Assembly (NCBI GenBank): GCA_032622095.1
Contig: CP136069.1
Coordinates: 167,642,394-167,706,393 of the forward strand
Length of the DNA stretch: 64,000 nucleotides
Source: Siphonodentalium dalli
Lineage: Eukaryota > Mollusca > Scaphopoda > Gadilida > Siphonodentaliidae
Reading direction: 5' to 3'
Position 1 is the stretch's first letter, and the number at the start of each line of letters is the position of its first letter. The translations under genes and the position numbers were made by a program. Shown here one piece after another: positions 61,770 through 64,000 of the stretch. Under the pieces are notes generated by a model. It was not told where the DNA came from. It ran no database searches and was given only the letters and a program-made list of their open reading frames with translations.

Positions 61770-62168
61770 CGGGGGTAAAATATATTTGATTCGAGTCGAG
61801 GAACCGACTTATCAAAGCTCAGAATGATCAGATATCCATTTTTGAAATCTATTATATTTCACCACCGATACTTTTTTGTGTCCCAGTAAAGAGTCGACGA
61901 GAAGACGGTCTCAGACCAAATTGAGGATGAAGATGGATAACTAAAAAATCAAGTGGTTTTTTGTGTTAGATATTTGACAAACCGGCAAAATTTCGTTGAA
62001 CAAAATGTTGATAAATAACAGGTTTTGAAAAAATTTATGCTATAGTTGACTGTTGTTAGTATTATTTTTGGGCAATTAATCGATTCTGATAACTGAAGCG
62101 GCTTTTAAAAAAATTATTGTTATCGGAATCTGATGATATGGGGACAATCGAATCGGATTGAGTACCTT
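61770..62168 (+). repeat. Dispersed repeat, second of two copies
   Basis: Same order of blocks as 14985-15384 (tcaaagctcag, gacggtctcagaccaaatt, gatgaagatggataact, ggcaattaatcgattctga). Same orientation, clearly diverged. Confidence 0.75.
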
Positions 62169-62689
62169 TCAGTGGCAAAATCGTTGCCAATTTTATAGAG
62201 TCAAGTGTCTGCCACTACAGTGGACCATCGTCTTAACTTTTCGAATTACCTTTTCAGTTACTTTTATTTCTAAACACCTAAAAAAAAGAAAGTCCCCCCT
62301 GATATGTTCGGTAATATTTTATGAGATATTGGATAAATTTTGACGAAACTTTACGCAAATGTTTATTGGTACCTGATACACAACCTGTGCGAGGCACCGT
62401 CCTGTGAGTTATGTTATGGACTGCTGGGCATGAATTGAATGGAAGAGGTGTGATTTTCAAAAGTTGCAAAACACTGACGTAGAGTGGACAGTCACTCCAT
62501 TGTTCCACTGTTCACACAGGTTGGCTGTAAATGTGGTCTAAAAGTGACACTGTGGGGCCACGATAACATGCGTGTCATCTTTAGAGGAGCGGCCAAATCC
62601 AAAAAGGGCCTTAGTTTTCGAGATAACCCTATCCTCGGTAGAACAAGTTGAATCCAACTTTTTCTGGAAGGTAAATCTATATCATTTTC
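62169..62689. other. Unassigned sequence
   Basis: No element end or exon recognised. Confidence 0.4.
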
Positions 62690-64000
62690 TTTGTTAGAAG
62701 AGAATCAAAATCCAAGATGGCGTCCAATATGGCATTCGGTTTTTATTTTAAGACTTAGTGAAGCGACATACGAAACATCCAGAAAAGAACTGTCACCAGT
62801 GGTAAAATGTATATTATTTTAATGACCATATAGAATAGCATTTCATATCAAACATTAGTTTCACCATTAATGCATCTTATCAATTGGTAAAATAATAGGC
62901 AAAAATTTATTCCGGCGTTCAATGTCATAAAATTCGAACTAAAGTTGTCGCCTGGGATTTGAACCACGAATGATCGCATAATGCGCAGTGTTTTGTTATA
63001 TTCAATATAGAATACACATGCGAATTGACCAGAGAAAATTGCCATCCAGATTTGTTATTAGAAGAGTATCAAAATCGAAGATGGCGTTCAATGTGGCGGC
63101 CAATTTTAATTTTAAAACTTAGTGAACGGGCATACGACAAATATTATCAATTGATGAAATAATAAGACAAAAAAACTTAACCGCCCCTACAGTCACAAAC
63201 TTCCACACAAATGGACCACTGAGGATTGTAGTACAGGCCAAAAAGAAATGGGTATGCATTTTGGATTTCATTTGTGCTGAATACGATAAAGAAACAAAAC
63301 GTTTGTTTCTCACACCACTATGGCGCCATAATGGCGGCCAACATGGCAGTTAAGTTAATGTCAACACTTTGTGAACAGCTAATACGTTATGCGAGCGAAG
63401 GACGTCTCATATGGTATTACTTATAGCGATGTATTAGCTAGAGTGTGTGTTTCCATTAATAAATGGAAATTTATTGTTTGCTTGATGACGGAGACCAAAA
63501 TATGGCGGTCAAGTATAAACAAAAAATCAAATGAGCTTTGTCATGTCACAAATTTATAACAATTCGTGAAAACAAATACGGGAAAACAGGACAAATGACG
63601 TCTCCAGTGGTATATATTATGGCGATTCATTACATTAATTTCATTACATTAGTCATGTGAAATAGTAGTTCAGTCATTAACATATCTTTTAATTTGCGAA
63701 ATAATAAACACAAAACTGAACATTGATCATCTCTAAAGTTATAACATTGCGCACAAATGTACCTCTGAGAATCGTAACAAAGAATAAAACAACAAATGCG
63801 CAGTTGAAGATGTCATTTTGTGCGACATAATTATGTGACAACCACACTCGCTATCAGAGGGATCTCAAAATACAAGATGACATCCCATAATATGGAGGTC
63901 ACTTCAATTTTGCGAAAAAAGTACAACAGCCAGAGAAGAGACGTCCTTTTGTGATGCTTTGCGCTGGATTTGCTGTTGAAGTGCCAGAAGTTTTCAACAA
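62690..64000 (+). repeat. Degenerate repeat with AAGATGGCG motifs
   Basis: Blocks of aaaatccaagatggcgtcca type recur near 62707, 63070, 63320, 63495 and 63873. They are followed by acttagtgaa/gcatacgac and gtcaccagtggta/gtctccagtggta text, with irregular spacing of about 180-390 bp. It runs off the right edge. Confidence 0.6.

Noticed and set aside
62938-62990. tRNA-like B box (ggttcaaatcc on minus)
   Set aside because: No matching A box, the T-stem pairs poorly and no acceptor stem forms. At most a relic of a tRNA-derived SINE.

Overview
The window is animal nuclear DNA: AT-rich, poor in genes, long introns, and dense in hairpin MITEs, fold-back elements, minisatellites and LINE remains. 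Nothing looks bacterial, viral or organellar. I see no tRNA, rRNA or CRISPR array. The repeat content (AAGATGGCGGCC-type dispersed repeats, long arrays inside mobile elements, many hairpin MITEs) and a C-type lectin gene fit a marine invertebrate. A mollusc is my guess, but the sequence does not settle it.

The one gene I can assemble with confidence lies on the minus strand. It encodes a predicted type II membrane C-type lectin of about 273 residues in five coding exons: a signal-anchor exon (44745-44905), two Thr/Ser-rich stalk exons (42479-42609 and 41409-41520), a first C-type lectin domain (CTLD) exon (31131-31340) and a terminal CTLD exon. Every junction has a usable GT/AG pair and the phases match (1-1, 0-0, 1-1, 1-1). 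The terminal exon occurs twice, at 18910-19124 and 5365-5579, because it sits in a large direct duplication, so the gene has two possible 3' ends.

Layout. 1-4106: inverted diverged repeat, then a degenerate 42-bp minisatellite holding three hairpin or MITE insertions. 4107-14951: duplication copy A (terminal CTLD exon, 650-bp tandem pair, LINE reverse transcriptase split by a 16-bp-iteron element, 134-bp array, 361-bp array). 14952-17651: spacer of dispersed repeats ending in a 26-bp minisatellite. 17652-28178: copy B. 25335-30835: a 5.5-kb palindromic element whose arms are nested tandem arrays; its left arm is in copy B and its right arm lies beyond it. 31131-44905: the other lectin exons, among MITEs and a 170-bp array that also reverses orientation. 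45741-47340: a Harbinger-like TIR element filled by a roughly 62-66-bp array. 48775-49321: a very GC-rich fold-back element. 49500-54300: a higher-order degenerate tandem repeat. 54500-64000: mostly unassigned DNA with a TTA-flanked TIR element, hairpins, one candidate exon and an AAGATGGCG-type repeat at the right edge.

The lectin is the only functional unit I can defend. Most of the rest is repeat biology inside or beside its introns. Short reading frames that recur in the 361-bp arrays are by-products of the repeats, not genes.
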